A stretch of DNA of 17,667 bases from JAZDKP01 sp043802925 (lineage in GTDB: Bacteria; Fibrobacterota; OXYB2-FULL-49-7; JAEUSG01). The stretch's first letter is position 1. Each line of letters opens with the position of its first letter. The notes under the pieces were generated by a model that saw nothing but the letters and a program-made list of their open reading frames with translations, was not told where the DNA came from and ran no database searches. A program made the position numbers and the translations under genes. Shown in pieces: positions 7,253 through 15,085 of this stretch. The stretch lies in NCBI GenBank assembly GCA_043802925.1, contig JAZDKP010000268.1, positions 1-17,667 of the forward strand, in the 5' to 3' direction.

Positions 7253-8203
7253 CTACATCCAGGTTAACAGGTCCGATATTCTTTTGATTTCAGAAGGATC
7301 CGCACCCACGGGAAGCGCGTTTTCCGTGATCACGCGCTTCACCGGCTTTTCCGGAACGTTCGTAAGGGCTTTTATCATAAAGGATTTGATTTCTTTCCGG
7401 GTGACTGTCCGACGCTTCATCTCTTTTGCATTCTTTTCATCCCCCAGTAGGAGCGAATCGCCTTCCTTCACTTCCATGCCGAGGACACTGGAAAGAGTAC
7501 GGCCGTTGGTGAGCAACCCTTTTCCCTTTTTAAGCCAATAGACGGCTGCTTCAGGGTCCTTTTGGAGATAATGGCAAAGTGCGAGATTGATGAAAAGAGC
7601 GGCCTCACCCGGGGCGAGGCCGGAAGCGCGTGTGTAGTATTCGACGGCCTTCCCGGGCGCTCCCTGAAGACAATAGCAATTGGCGAGATTGTTCATGGCT
7701 TTTGCATTGTCCGGCTGACCCTTGATTTCAGCGTTCAATAGCGCTTCCGCTTCCTTCCATTGGCCCGCATCCGCCATGATTTTGGCCAGACGGAAAGAGA
7801 CCGCTTCGCGGTTGTTTTTTCCGGCCGCGGTTCCATTCTTCAATATCGATGTCAACCGTTCCTCTTCCTGGGCATAATCTTTCCTCAAGCGCTCCATTTC
7901 CACTGCCATTTTCGCGTTCAACGCACGTTCATCCACCGAACCTGCCCAGTCCGCCGCGTCCGGACCGCCGAGCGGCTCATAACGTTCCCAGGAATGGTGC
8001 GTGCCGATAATGGAAATCCTATCGCCCCGCGAAACCGCCTCATGAAATTCCCGCGCCGCGCTTTTCCAGGCGTTCACGGCCGTTTCCTTGCCGAGCAAGG
8101 TGGTTTCAAAGGGAATCCAGACCTTTGTTTCGTGAAGGATAAAATCCGAGGAGTCCAGGCTGACCCGGTCGCTGTTTTTAGCGAAAACATCGGTATTGAA
8201 CAT
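7253..8203 (-). CDS. C-terminal fragment of the interrupted transglutaminase-like/TPR protein
   Basis: This 316-residue ORF is in the same frame as the ORF at 8240-10054 and is separated from it only by TAA plus 12 sense codons. Those codons read T-A-F-I-L-Y-S-D-H-V-L-I and run straight into MFNTDVF. Together they form the His-containing strand of a transglutaminase-like core (DHVLIMFNTD), so the ATG at 8203 is an internal Met rather than a native start, and no ribosome binding site precedes it. Next come KVWIPFETTL (likely the third catalytic position, here Glu), a charged coiled segment (about 95-125) and about three TPR repeats (about 133-235: AMNNLANCYCLQGAPGKAVE, LFINLALCHYLQ). A basic tail of unknown role ends the protein. 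By itself it lacks a signal peptide and is probably not functional unless made by read-through. Stop TAG. Confidence 0.8.
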   Translation of the reverse strand: MFNTDVFAKNSDRVSLDSSDFILHETKVWIPFETTLLGKETAVNAWKSAAREFHEAVSRGDRISIIGTHHSWERYEPLGGPDAADWAGSVDERALNAKMAVEMERLRKDYAQEEERLTSILKNGTAAGKNNREAVSFRLAKIMADAGQWKEAEALLNAEIKGQPDNAKAMNNLANCYCLQGAPGKAVEYYTRASGLAPGEAALFINLALCHYLQKDPEAAVYWLKKGKGLLTNGRTLSSVLGMEVKEGDSLLLGDEKNAKEMKRRTVTRKEIKSFMIKALTNVPEKPVKRVITENALPVGADPSEIKRISDLLTWM

Positions 8204-8239
8204 GATCAGAACGTGGTCCGAATAGAGAATAAAGGCCGT

Positions 8240-8242
8240 TTA
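8240..8242 (-). other. In-frame TAA interrupting one long gene
   Basis: The minus-strand sequence reads E-S-I-V-I-TAA-T-A-F-I-L-Y-S-D-H-V without any frame change. Sense codons continue for another 328 residues to the TAG at 7253. TAA also ends the PHP gene and the 706-residue lipoprotein gene in this window, so it is a normal stop codon here and not generally recoded. A single base change from AAA, GAA or CAA would explain it. Confidence 0.85.
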
Positions 8243-10054
8243 AATTACGATGCTCTCCAAAAGTGACGCCATCAGTACGGAGAGGTCGTCGCAATCGCCG
8301 GATTTTTCCTTCAAGGTTTCCAACGGAAATTGAATGAAGTCCACACCCTTGTTTGGCGCATCGTTCGGATCTTTGATGTATCTTATCCCCAGGAGTGACA
8401 GCGCGTTAAAAACGGCCATGGCGTTATAGAGTGATTTCTCTGTTTTTTCCGTGGTATCCGCTGCGAGTTTACCCGCGGCTTCTTGCGCAAACCGTCGGAC
8501 GTCCTTCTGTTTAGGGTTGATGAAAGCGCCGATGGACTCCTTTTCCTTCCAGGCCAGGGCATTTTTATCATAAAGGGTCACGGGCTTGGTAATGCGTTTT
8601 TCCGCGACCCCTTTTGGGGTCCGGTAGGAAAGCGTTATTTGCGCCTGCGCCTTGATATTCCCGGAGATCGCGCTTAAGGCCTTTTCATCCAGGGTGAGTG
8701 TAAAATCGGCTTTTTCGGTATGTTTGGCCGGGAGGGAGTCCAGCCGTGTTTGGGATTCCAGGGCCGTATATCCGGGGATAAAAACGGAGATCCGGACGTC
8801 GTCCAGCGGCTGGCCCGCGTTATTCCTCAGCGTCAAGGCGCCGGCAGGATGCGACACGTAGTACTTGCAACGCGAGGCGAAAAGGTCGGAAAAATCCGTC
8901 TTGAGGATTTCGAAAGGATCCGGGGCGGGCCGGAGCCGCAGCGCGCCCGTGTCCGCGGCCGTGGCCTTGGTGCCAAACCGGCAAACAAGACTGTTCGCCG
9001 ACAGTCCGATGATCACCACGGGCAGCCGTTGCGCAATACCCGCGCGGAGCCCTTGTACGTAACCGGTGAACGCCACATCCAGGATTGCCCGCTCTTTTTC
9101 ATAGTAGCGCAGGAGCACCCCCTTGACGCCGGGAATGGCCATCAACTCGGTTTCAATCCCCGAAAGCTGTTGTTCGTTCAGGTTCGACAGGGTCAACTGA
9201 ATGTCGCGCGTATTGTAGGCCTCGTCGTTCCAGAGCCGTGTCAGCTTTTCGATGATCGTGTCAGCCGCCGAAACCCCGGAAAGCCGGAGCGCGGTCCGCG
9301 CGGCCTCGTCGTTGTTCTGGGCGCTTTTGGACGCGTTCTGGCTGGCAACGGCGACCACCCGGCCGATATCCGTACGGATGGCCCGGAGATTCGTCTGGCA
9401 GACATATTTATGGAACGGGACACCATAGAGGAGTTTTTCCTCGGGCGCGCTGATTTGGCTGCTCCCCAGGATGAGGATGTCAGCGCCCAGCCGGCATCCG
9501 TAGGCTGTGGCCTGGCTGTCCGCCAAGGCGTTTTCCAAACCTATCGGCAGGAGGTTGCGGCCAGGGTCCATAACCCGGAACCCTTTTTCCAAAAGCGCTT
9601 TTTCGATAAGAGCATTGCTGGTTTGCTGCGGAAGCACGCCGCGGTTGTCCCGGTCTGTCATCTGGACCAGAATTCCGGGTTTTGAAGCGTTTTGATACAA
9701 CAGCTGAATGGCCTGCAGCCCCGCCCGCAAACTGTCCGCCTCCACATCGGCGGTCACCGACAGGGTCACCAGGCCGTAGGCAATTGTTTCGGAAGCCGGA
9801 AGGATTTCGAAATGCTTGACGAAACCATTGGTACGCGAATAAATGTTGTCCGCCAGAAGCTGATAATTTTTGACCATGGTTTCGGATTGGACATAGAGGC
9901 CAACCCCCTTTTCAACCGCTGCGCGAAGTGCATTTTGAACGGCCTGCTCATGGTTGAATCCGGAGCCTTCCGCTTGCACGGTCTTGGCCCAGGATTCGGC
10001 GGCTGGTATCAGTACCAGGGCCATGCCAATAAGCAGGGTCCATAAATTAATCAT
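8240..10054 (-). CDS. Exported FlgT-like / transglutaminase-like protein, 5' part of a gene interrupted by in-frame TAA
   Basis: The start is ATG 10054, which overlaps the regulator's stop as ATGA (translational coupling); an upstream in-frame start at 10141 would only add non-signal sequence. The 604-residue product begins with a signal peptide (MINLWTLLIGMALVLIP, cleavage near SWA). Residues about 27-115 resemble the N-terminal domain of FlgT-like proteins (QAVQNALRAAVEKGVG, NGFVKHFEILP). The next part (about 125-260) contains a CsgG/LpoB-like alpha/beta region (EKALLEKGFRVMDP, ADILILGSSQ). A beta-rich Ig-like stretch (about 410-510) follows, then the beginning of a transglutaminase-like core with the Cys in KSGDCDDLSVLMASLLES (Cys588). 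TAA stops translation 16 residues after the Cys, before the His and acidic residues; these lie in the same frame downstream. The intact gene would span 7253-10054 (933 codons plus stop). It is probably a pseudogene or a read-through gene. Confidence 0.82.
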   Translation of the reverse strand: MINLWTLLIGMALVLIPAAESWAKTVQAEGSGFNHEQAVQNALRAAVEKGVGLYVQSETMVKNYQLLADNIYSRTNGFVKHFEILPASETIAYGLVTLSVTADVEADSLRAGLQAIQLLYQNASKPGILVQMTDRDNRGVLPQQTSNALIEKALLEKGFRVMDPGRNLLPIGLENALADSQATAYGCRLGADILILGSSQISAPEEKLLYGVPFHKYVCQTNLRAIRTDIGRVVAVASQNASKSAQNNDEAARTALRLSGVSAADTIIEKLTRLWNDEAYNTRDIQLTLSNLNEQQLSGIETELMAIPGVKGVLLRYYEKERAILDVAFTGYVQGLRAGIAQRLPVVIIGLSANSLVCRFGTKATAADTGALRLRPAPDPFEILKTDFSDLFASRCKYYVSHPAGALTLRNNAGQPLDDVRISVFIPGYTALESQTRLDSLPAKHTEKADFTLTLDEKALSAISGNIKAQAQITLSYRTPKGVAEKRITKPVTLYDKNALAWKEKESIGAFINPKQKDVRRFAQEAAGKLAADTTEKTEKSLYNAMAVFNALSLLGIRYIKDPNDAPNKGVDFIQFPLETLKEKSGDCDDLSVLMASLLESIVI

Positions 10055-11430
10055 GCCTTTTTGATTCCCAATTCCTGCATTTTCGAATATAAATAGGGCC
10101 GTTGAAGCCCTATCTGTTCCGCCGTCTTCGTCATATTCCACTGGTTCCGCAACAGCGCATCCTGAATGAAGCTTTTTTCGAATTGCTCGCGGGCGTTTCT
10201 TAACGTCGGGTTCTCCTCCGATTCCATGGATGCGGGCAAGGGAGCGCCGCGGGAAGCGCCCGGTAAGGACGGGGATACGGGCAAGAGGTGTTTTTTTAAA
10301 TCTTTCATGGACAAGCGGGCGCTGCCATGGATAATGATGAACCGCTCGATGAGGTTTTTCAGTTCCCGGACATTCCCGGGCCAGCCGTATTGAACGAGAA
10401 GCGCCATGGCTTCTTCCTCCACGGCCATGCCTTTGGCGTTGAATTTTTCAGCGTAATACTTGACAAGAAGAGGTATGTCGCCGGGCCGTTCCCGCAACGG
10501 GGGCACCGGGATTGGGACCACGTTTAACCGGAAAAAGAGATCTTCCCGGAAGCGACCGCCGCGGATTTCATCCGTGAGGTCTTTGTTGGTGGCCGCGATG
10601 ACGCGGACATCCACATGGATGGGATGATGGCCGCCCACGCGGGTGATTTCACCGGTTTCGAGTGCGCGCAATATTTTGGATTGGATTTCAAGTTCCATGT
10701 CGCCGATTTCATCAAGAAACAGGGTCCCGTGATCCGCCTGCTCAAATTTCCCTGTTTTCCTTTCCAGCGCGCCGGTATAGGCCCCTCTTTCGCTGCCGAA
10801 CAATTCATTCTCAACCAGCGTTTTTGGAATGGCGGCGCAATTGACTTTGATGAAAGCCCGGTCGCGGCGGGGGCCGGCGGCCTGGATGGCCCTGGCCACC
10901 AGTTCCTTGCCCGTACCGTTTTCTCCCGAAATCAGCACCCGGCAATCGGATTCCCCGACCTTCTGGATGGTCTCTTTCAACTCCTTCATGGGAGAGGATT
11001 CCCCAATCAGGCGGTATTCCTCCTCCAATTCATTTTGCAGCGAACGGATTTCCTTCTTTAAATCAAAATGCTCAATGGCTTTGCCGATCTTGATTTCGAT
11101 TTCATCGCATGAAAAAGGTTTGGCGATGAAATCGTGGGCGCCCAGTTTGATGGCTTTGACCGCTTTTTCGATGTCGCCAAAAGCGGAAATGACAAAAACC
11201 AGGGTTTGCGCTTTAACGGCTTTTATCTGCTCCAGGAGCTCCAGGCCGTCCATGCGCGGCATTTTAAGGTCCGTGATGACAATATGGTGCTCGCGTGCCA
11301 TGAACAGATCCAGCGCGCTTTTTCCATCTTCCGCCTCATCGATATCGAACGTGTTCGTATCCAGGGAGGCGCGGATGCCGCTCCGGATGTTTTTTTCGTC
11401 GTCCGCGATTAAAATGCGATATTTCGGCAT
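10051..11430 (-). CDS. NtrC-family sigma-54-dependent response regulator
   Basis: The 459-residue cytoplasmic protein is a bacterial enhancer-binding protein that, when phosphorylated, drives sigma-54 RNA polymerase. The receiver domain (about 1-120) has the acidic pair D10/D11, phospho-acceptor D54 in VITDLKMP, S82 and K104. The AAA+ domain (about 140-375) has Walker A GENGTGKE (169-176), the sigma-54 contact loop as GAYTGA (216-221) instead of the commoner GAFTGA, Walker B LFLDEI (237-242) and the arginine region GRFREDLFFRLNV. A Fis-type helix-turn-helix ends the protein (NMTKTAEQIGLQRPYLYSKM). The start has AAGGA upstream. It lies 18 bases after the CHASE2 kinase gene, its likely partner, and its stop overlaps the next gene's start (ATGA). 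Stop TGA. Confidence 0.97.
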   Translation of the reverse strand: MPKYRILIADDEKNIRSGIRASLDTNTFDIDEAEDGKSALDLFMAREHHIVITDLKMPRMDGLELLEQIKAVKAQTLVFVISAFGDIEKAVKAIKLGAHDFIAKPFSCDEIEIKIGKAIEHFDLKKEIRSLQNELEEEYRLIGESSPMKELKETIQKVGESDCRVLISGENGTGKELVARAIQAAGPRRDRAFIKVNCAAIPKTLVENELFGSERGAYTGALERKTGKFEQADHGTLFLDEIGDMELEIQSKILRALETGEITRVGGHHPIHVDVRVIAATNKDLTDEIRGGRFREDLFFRLNVVPIPVPPLRERPGDIPLLVKYYAEKFNAKGMAVEEEAMALLVQYGWPGNVRELKNLIERFIIIHGSARLSMKDLKKHLLPVSPSLPGASRGAPLPASMESEENPTLRNAREQFEKSFIQDALLRNQWNMTKTAEQIGLQRPYLYSKMQELGIKKA

Positions 11431-11448
11431 AGGGTTCCTTGGTACGCG

Positions 11449-13371
11449 CTATCGTGCAAAAGCAAGACGGACGGAAAGTCCGCCGCTTTCCCGGTTTCGG
11501 AGTTCGACGGTTGCGCCATGCGCGTCCATGATTTGCTTGACTATCGATAGTCCAAAACCCGATCCCAGGGCCTTGGTCGTGTAAAAGGGCAGGAACAGCT
11601 TGGCGCGCGCGGTGTCGCTGATACCGGGCCCGTTATCGTTAATCTCCACAAAAATAACCTTTTCCCCTGAGCGGCCCGTAATGATTTCGACCCGGCCCTT
11701 GTCCGTCGCGGCTTCCATCGCATTCTTGAGGATATTGATGAGCGCCTGTTTGATGCGGTCCGCGTCCCCGTGGATAAGCAGCGGCGAGCCCTCATACAGC
11801 TGGGATTGCAGGAGCACGTTTTTGGCTTCGAAGTCCGGCTTCATCAAACCCAGTGCGGCGCGGACGAGTTCGTTGAGGTTGCAGGATTGCAGCGCCGGCG
11901 AAACGGGTTTGGCCAAGTTAAAGAAGTCCGTAATGAACCGGTTGAGCCGTTCCCCCTCGGCTTTGATGATTTGGATGTGCTCCTGGAACGACGGATCAAC
12001 GGCTTTGCGCTCAATGAGACCGGCATGGAGCTTGATGCTGCTTAAAGGGTTGCGGATTTCATGCGCAATCATGGAGGAAACCTCCCCGATACCGGCCAGC
12101 CTTTCCTTGATGCGTAATTCCTCCTGGAGTTTTTCCATGGCCGCAATCATTTCATTCTTTATGTCAAGGTGCCGCCGGGTCGAAAGCGCGATCAGGAGGA
12201 GGACGGAATGGAACATCGGCGTAACGATATCCATCCAAACCCCGGCCACGCTAAACGCGGTCACGGCAATGAGGAAATAGAGCAGGGTCGCCATCGCGGA
12301 GAGGAACACCGGGTGAATCCGGCCTCGCCCAAGAAAAGGCAGCGTCATCACAAAGCCAAGCAGCAACAACCACACGGCGTTCCAGGCAAAGGAAGCCTGG
12401 ACGATGGCACGATGAGAAAGAAGGGTGCTGATCGCGTCCGCGTGAACATAGAACAGGGGATAGTAGGGCGAAAGCGGGGTCGCCCCGAAATCCGAGGCGC
12501 CGAGCACCGTATTGCCGATGAGCACGATCTTGTCCCGGAAAGCGTTGGAATCGGCCTGATGGAGACCGGCCTTATATCGCTGCAGAATGTTGATGGCGGA
12601 GTAGGTTGGATAACGGGTGCCGTAACTGAGAATCATCTCCCCTTTTTTGTTCACCGGCGTCCTCAGCAGCGGATATAAGAAAACGCTTCCTTTTTCAAGA
12701 CGGGGATCCGATTGCAGTTTCAGCGAAGCCGCCACCAGGGAAAGCGCGGGATACGCCTTGTGCTGATACGAAACGAACAGCGGCACGCGCCGGAACTTGC
12801 CGTCCTTATCCACAATCAAATTCGTATGGCCGATGGCTTTGGCGTTTTCATACAGGCACAAACTGTTGCCGAAATAGTGCGAGGCCGCGGGAAACAAGAA
12901 ATATTTTCCGTCATCGTTTAGACTGGATTTTTCAACGAGCGAAGGAAAGGGCGAGGTCTGCCGGGCCATTGCGCTGTCGGGATTTATCAGGAAAGGAATC
13001 GGACAGGCGACATTTCCGGCCTCGGCGAGGACGCCGCCTAAAAACCTGCAATTCAACGTATCCTTCTCCAGATTGACCGGCCAATAAAAATCGAGGCCTA
13101 TCACCGAAGCTCCGTAGCCGGACAGGATATGGATGAGCGCCGCGATTTTATCGGTACCCAAGGGGTTGCCAAGGACATCCACGGTGTTGTTGTCGATTTC
13201 AACGAGTACGATTTCGCGGCTTACGGCGGGCTTGGAAAAGAATCGGCACAAGCAGTCATAGGCCTTGAGTTCGCTCATTTCGGTGATGCGAACCAAAACC
13301 AAAAGCGTCAATGCCGTGACCACGGCATAAACACAAAAATAGTTGAGCGCATGCTGCCGGATTTTATCCAT
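11449..13371 (-). CDS. CHASE2-domain sensor histidine kinase
   Basis: The 640-residue inner-membrane kinase has a first membrane helix (about 8-28) and a CHASE2 extracytoplasmic sensor (about 35-330, with VLVEIDNNTVDVLG, VIGLDFYW and the typical RDKIVLIGNTVLGASDFGAT). Three close membrane helices follow (about 335-405), as usual after CHASE2. A coiled linker leads to HisKA with His437 in MIAHEIRNPLSSIK and an HATPase_c domain with N box INILKNAMEA, G1 DNGPGI, F box LFLPFYTTK and G2 GSGFGLSI. All catalytic motifs are intact. The ligand of CHASE2 is generally unknown. Its expected partner is the regulator encoded 18 bases downstream. The gene starts 16 bases after the PilZ protein gene; the ribosome binding site is weak, so coupling to the upstream gene is possible. 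Stop TAG. Confidence 0.97.
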   Translation of the reverse strand: MDKIRQHALNYFCVYAVVTALTLLVLVRITEMSELKAYDCLCRFFSKPAVSREIVLVEIDNNTVDVLGNPLGTDKIAALIHILSGYGASVIGLDFYWPVNLEKDTLNCRFLGGVLAEAGNVACPIPFLINPDSAMARQTSPFPSLVEKSSLNDDGKYFLFPAASHYFGNSLCLYENAKAIGHTNLIVDKDGKFRRVPLFVSYQHKAYPALSLVAASLKLQSDPRLEKGSVFLYPLLRTPVNKKGEMILSYGTRYPTYSAINILQRYKAGLHQADSNAFRDKIVLIGNTVLGASDFGATPLSPYYPLFYVHADAISTLLSHRAIVQASFAWNAVWLLLLGFVMTLPFLGRGRIHPVFLSAMATLLYFLIAVTAFSVAGVWMDIVTPMFHSVLLLIALSTRRHLDIKNEMIAAMEKLQEELRIKERLAGIGEVSSMIAHEIRNPLSSIKLHAGLIERKAVDPSFQEHIQIIKAEGERLNRFITDFFNLAKPVSPALQSCNLNELVRAALGLMKPDFEAKNVLLQSQLYEGSPLLIHGDADRIKQALINILKNAMEAATDKGRVEIITGRSGEKVIFVEINDNGPGISDTARAKLFLPFYTTKALGSGFGLSIVKQIMDAHGATVELRNRESGGLSVRLAFAR

Positions 13372-13387
13372 GGTTTTAAAACCCGTT

Positions 13388-14812
13388 TCAATTCATTAAA
13401 TTGATGGGGAACGTGTTGATGTTTCTCAGTTTTTCCGATAAAAAATTGCTGCTGATTTTGGTCCCTTTGACATACGACAAGGCCGGTTTTTCAAGATTGC
13501 TGCGCACGGCGCGGCAATCGCCGTTGCCCTGGAAGCCGTACAAAATGCCGACAAGATTGGTTTCCTTGCCCAGGTTCACGGGACATATTTCCGCGATCAC
13601 AACACTCATCTCGGAGACGCCTCTCAAAAACGAAAAAGCCATTGTTTTAAACAGCAGCGCAAGCGGATCATCGATGATCACGGTTATGTGGGGCAGCGCG
13701 GCCGATGGCCCCCCTTCGTTTGTTCCGGTTAAAATGCGCCCGGAAACATACGAAGCATACCGGATCTTCGCTCCAAATCCGTGGGGAATGGCCTGCTCAC
13801 CCGTCCTATTCAGCAATACTTCAAAGCGATAATCCCCCTTATCTAAAAATAAATTAATTTGCTGCAGACTTGACAGATCCAGCGAATTTTCGGAATCCTT
13901 GTTTTTAAGGGAACCGAAAAGCGAGGCGACATTGTCCTTGGAAATAACCAACGTGTCTCCCGTGAGCAGGCCCGGGTCTTTCCGCCACGAGATGAAGTTG
14001 GAGAGTAATAGATCCAAAAAGATAATCGAGGTCTTGATATTATGCTGGTTATAACTTGTTTGCAGATTAGATAACGATAAAATCCTTTTAACGGGAAGCG
14101 CCCATTTTTCCTTAATAACGGATTTCTTCATGTTTTTGGACGTGGAACGCCGGGTCGCCTGTGTGGGCGAAGTGCGGGAGCGGTATCGACGAACGCCATC
14201 GCCAGCCGTATACGGTTCAAACAAGCCGGGCATGGGTCGAATGCTGGCCTCCAATGGAAGCATGAAGAAGCGCTCGGCAGGGCGATTGACCGCGCTGCTG
14301 GACACTGCTTTTTTCAGCAATAAATTTTCCTTCATCAGTTTTTGATTTTCCATGTGAAAGGAGATACAGAGGAAGGCTGTTATCAGGGCCATGCCGACAA
14401 AAACGGCAACAAGGACGAATTTCAATACTGTGCGCCGCCCTTGAAACCGGTTCGAGGCATGATTCGCCTTTTCAGAAAAAAAAAGATTTCTGGCGGTCTT
14501 GTTTTCTTCCGTGGCTTCCATCAGCTGTTGGGGAATGAATTGAATGCCATATTCCCCTAGCCCGTTCGGCTGAATCCGTTCCCACATGACCTTTCCGATT
14601 TTGTAGGAAGGTTTTGCCGCCACCGATCCTCTGGAAATGGTAAAAAGGCTAATCGTGATAATTTCATTTTTTCCGAAAATGGCCGGTGTCTTGATTCGGC
14701 AACCGCAAAGGCTGAAATCAATCACCCATTCATTGAAACCTTCCCCGGCCTCTGTCCTCACGGGCAGATGCATTGGCTGCCGTTCTTCTTTTCTAAGCTC
14801 ATTCATGGTCAT
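13388..14812 (-). CDS. Membrane PilZ-domain protein with an uncharacterised extracytoplasmic C-terminal domain
   Basis: The start is placed at ATG 14812 because GGAGG lies nine bases upstream; an upstream in-frame start at 14890 has no such site. The 474-residue protein has an N-terminal PilZ domain (about 5-100) with both c-di-GMP motifs intact: RKEER (7-11, RxxxR) and DFSLCG (32-37, DxSxxG). One membrane helix follows (about 129-152, KFVLVAVFVGMALITAFLCI) with a short heptad-like stretch after it (about 153-170). Then come a basic Ser/Thr/Arg-rich linker (about 195-235) and a C-terminal region of about 230 residues that I do not recognise. Topology would put PilZ in the cytoplasm and the unknown domain outside. 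It is first in the cluster, so it may set or report c-di-GMP state for the kinase-regulator pair. Stop TGA. Confidence 0.9.
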   Translation of the reverse strand: MTMNELRKEERQPMHLPVRTEAGEGFNEWVIDFSLCGCRIKTPAIFGKNEIITISLFTISRGSVAAKPSYKIGKVMWERIQPNGLGEYGIQFIPQQLMEATEENKTARNLFFSEKANHASNRFQGRRTVLKFVLVAVFVGMALITAFLCISFHMENQKLMKENLLLKKAVSSSAVNRPAERFFMLPLEASIRPMPGLFEPYTAGDGVRRYRSRTSPTQATRRSTSKNMKKSVIKEKWALPVKRILSLSNLQTSYNQHNIKTSIIFLDLLLSNFISWRKDPGLLTGDTLVISKDNVASLFGSLKNKDSENSLDLSSLQQINLFLDKGDYRFEVLLNRTGEQAIPHGFGAKIRYASYVSGRILTGTNEGGPSAALPHITVIIDDPLALLFKTMAFSFLRGVSEMSVVIAEICPVNLGKETNLVGILYGFQGNGDCRAVRSNLEKPALSYVKGTKISSNFLSEKLRNINTFPINLMN

Positions 14813-14868
14813 ATGTTTTTTTCCTCCCTCTTCATAATTCACATTATTTGAAATCTCTTCTGAGATAT

Positions 14869-14884
14869 TGCAAATACAGTACCG
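14869..14884 (-). promoter_or_regulatory. Candidate sigma-54 (-24/-12) promoter of the PilZ-kinase-regulator cluster
   Basis: On the minus strand the sequence is CGGTACTGTATTTGCA. It has GG, exactly ten bases, then GC, and matches nine of the twelve informative positions of TGGCACG-N4-TTGCW, including the whole TTGCA part. Transcription would begin near 14858, leaving a leader of about 46 bases to ATG 14812. The cluster encodes an NtrC-type sigma-54 activator, which supports the call. A competing sigma-70 -10 (TATAAT at 14892-14897, minus) has no good -35. Confidence 0.45.
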
Positions 14885-14942
14885 AAACACAATTATATTA
14901 ACAACAAGGACTTATAAACGATTGGACGAAGTAAAAACACTT

Positions 14943-15000
14943 GGGTGTCAGATAAATATAACAGGACTTGTATTAAATATCGCGAATATAGCGGGTGTTA
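14943..15000 (-). promoter_or_regulatory. Paired half-sites TRACACCC, possible enhancer sites
   Basis: On the minus strand TAACACCC (15000-14993) and TGACACCC (14950-14943) form a direct repeat exactly 50 bases apart. They lie about 85-142 bases upstream of the start predicted from the -24/-12 element, the usual range for NtrC-type activator sites. The nearer copy is part of a short dyad, ACAC-N4-GTGT (14937-14948). The repeat is short, so the call is tentative. Apart from these sites and the terminator, the 14813-15085 gap shows only AT-rich sequence and a small leader hairpin (ATCTC/GAGAT, 14853-14866). Confidence 0.25.
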
Positions 15001-15021
15001 AGAATTAGCGAACTGAAAATG

Positions 15022-15068
15022 GAAAATAAAAACCCCCATGTCCTGCAATAACGCAAGACATGGGGGTT
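15022..15068 (-). terminator. Strong intrinsic terminator of the 706-residue lipoprotein gene
   Basis: The arms 15031-15046 and 15053-15068 pair over 16 positions (AACCCCCATGTC with GACATGGGGGTT, then one wobble pair and TGC/GCA) around a six-base loop. On the minus strand the stem is followed by TTTATTTT. It begins 17 bases after the TAA of the lipoprotein gene and insulates it from the downstream cluster promoter region. Confidence 0.9.
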
Positions 15069-15085
15069 TGGTTTAAGGCGTTATC

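Noticed and set aside
8240..8242. General reassignment of TAA to a sense codon
   Set aside because: TAA also ends the PHP gene and the 706-residue lipoprotein gene at natural family ends, so it works as a stop in this genome.
8720..9685. 321-codon plus-strand ORF
   Set aside because: Antisense shadow of the FlgT-like/transglutaminase-like gene; Arg/Gly/Pro-rich without any domain pattern.
10829..11584. 251-codon plus-strand ORF
   Set aside because: Antisense to the regulator and kinase, both with complete catalytic motifs.
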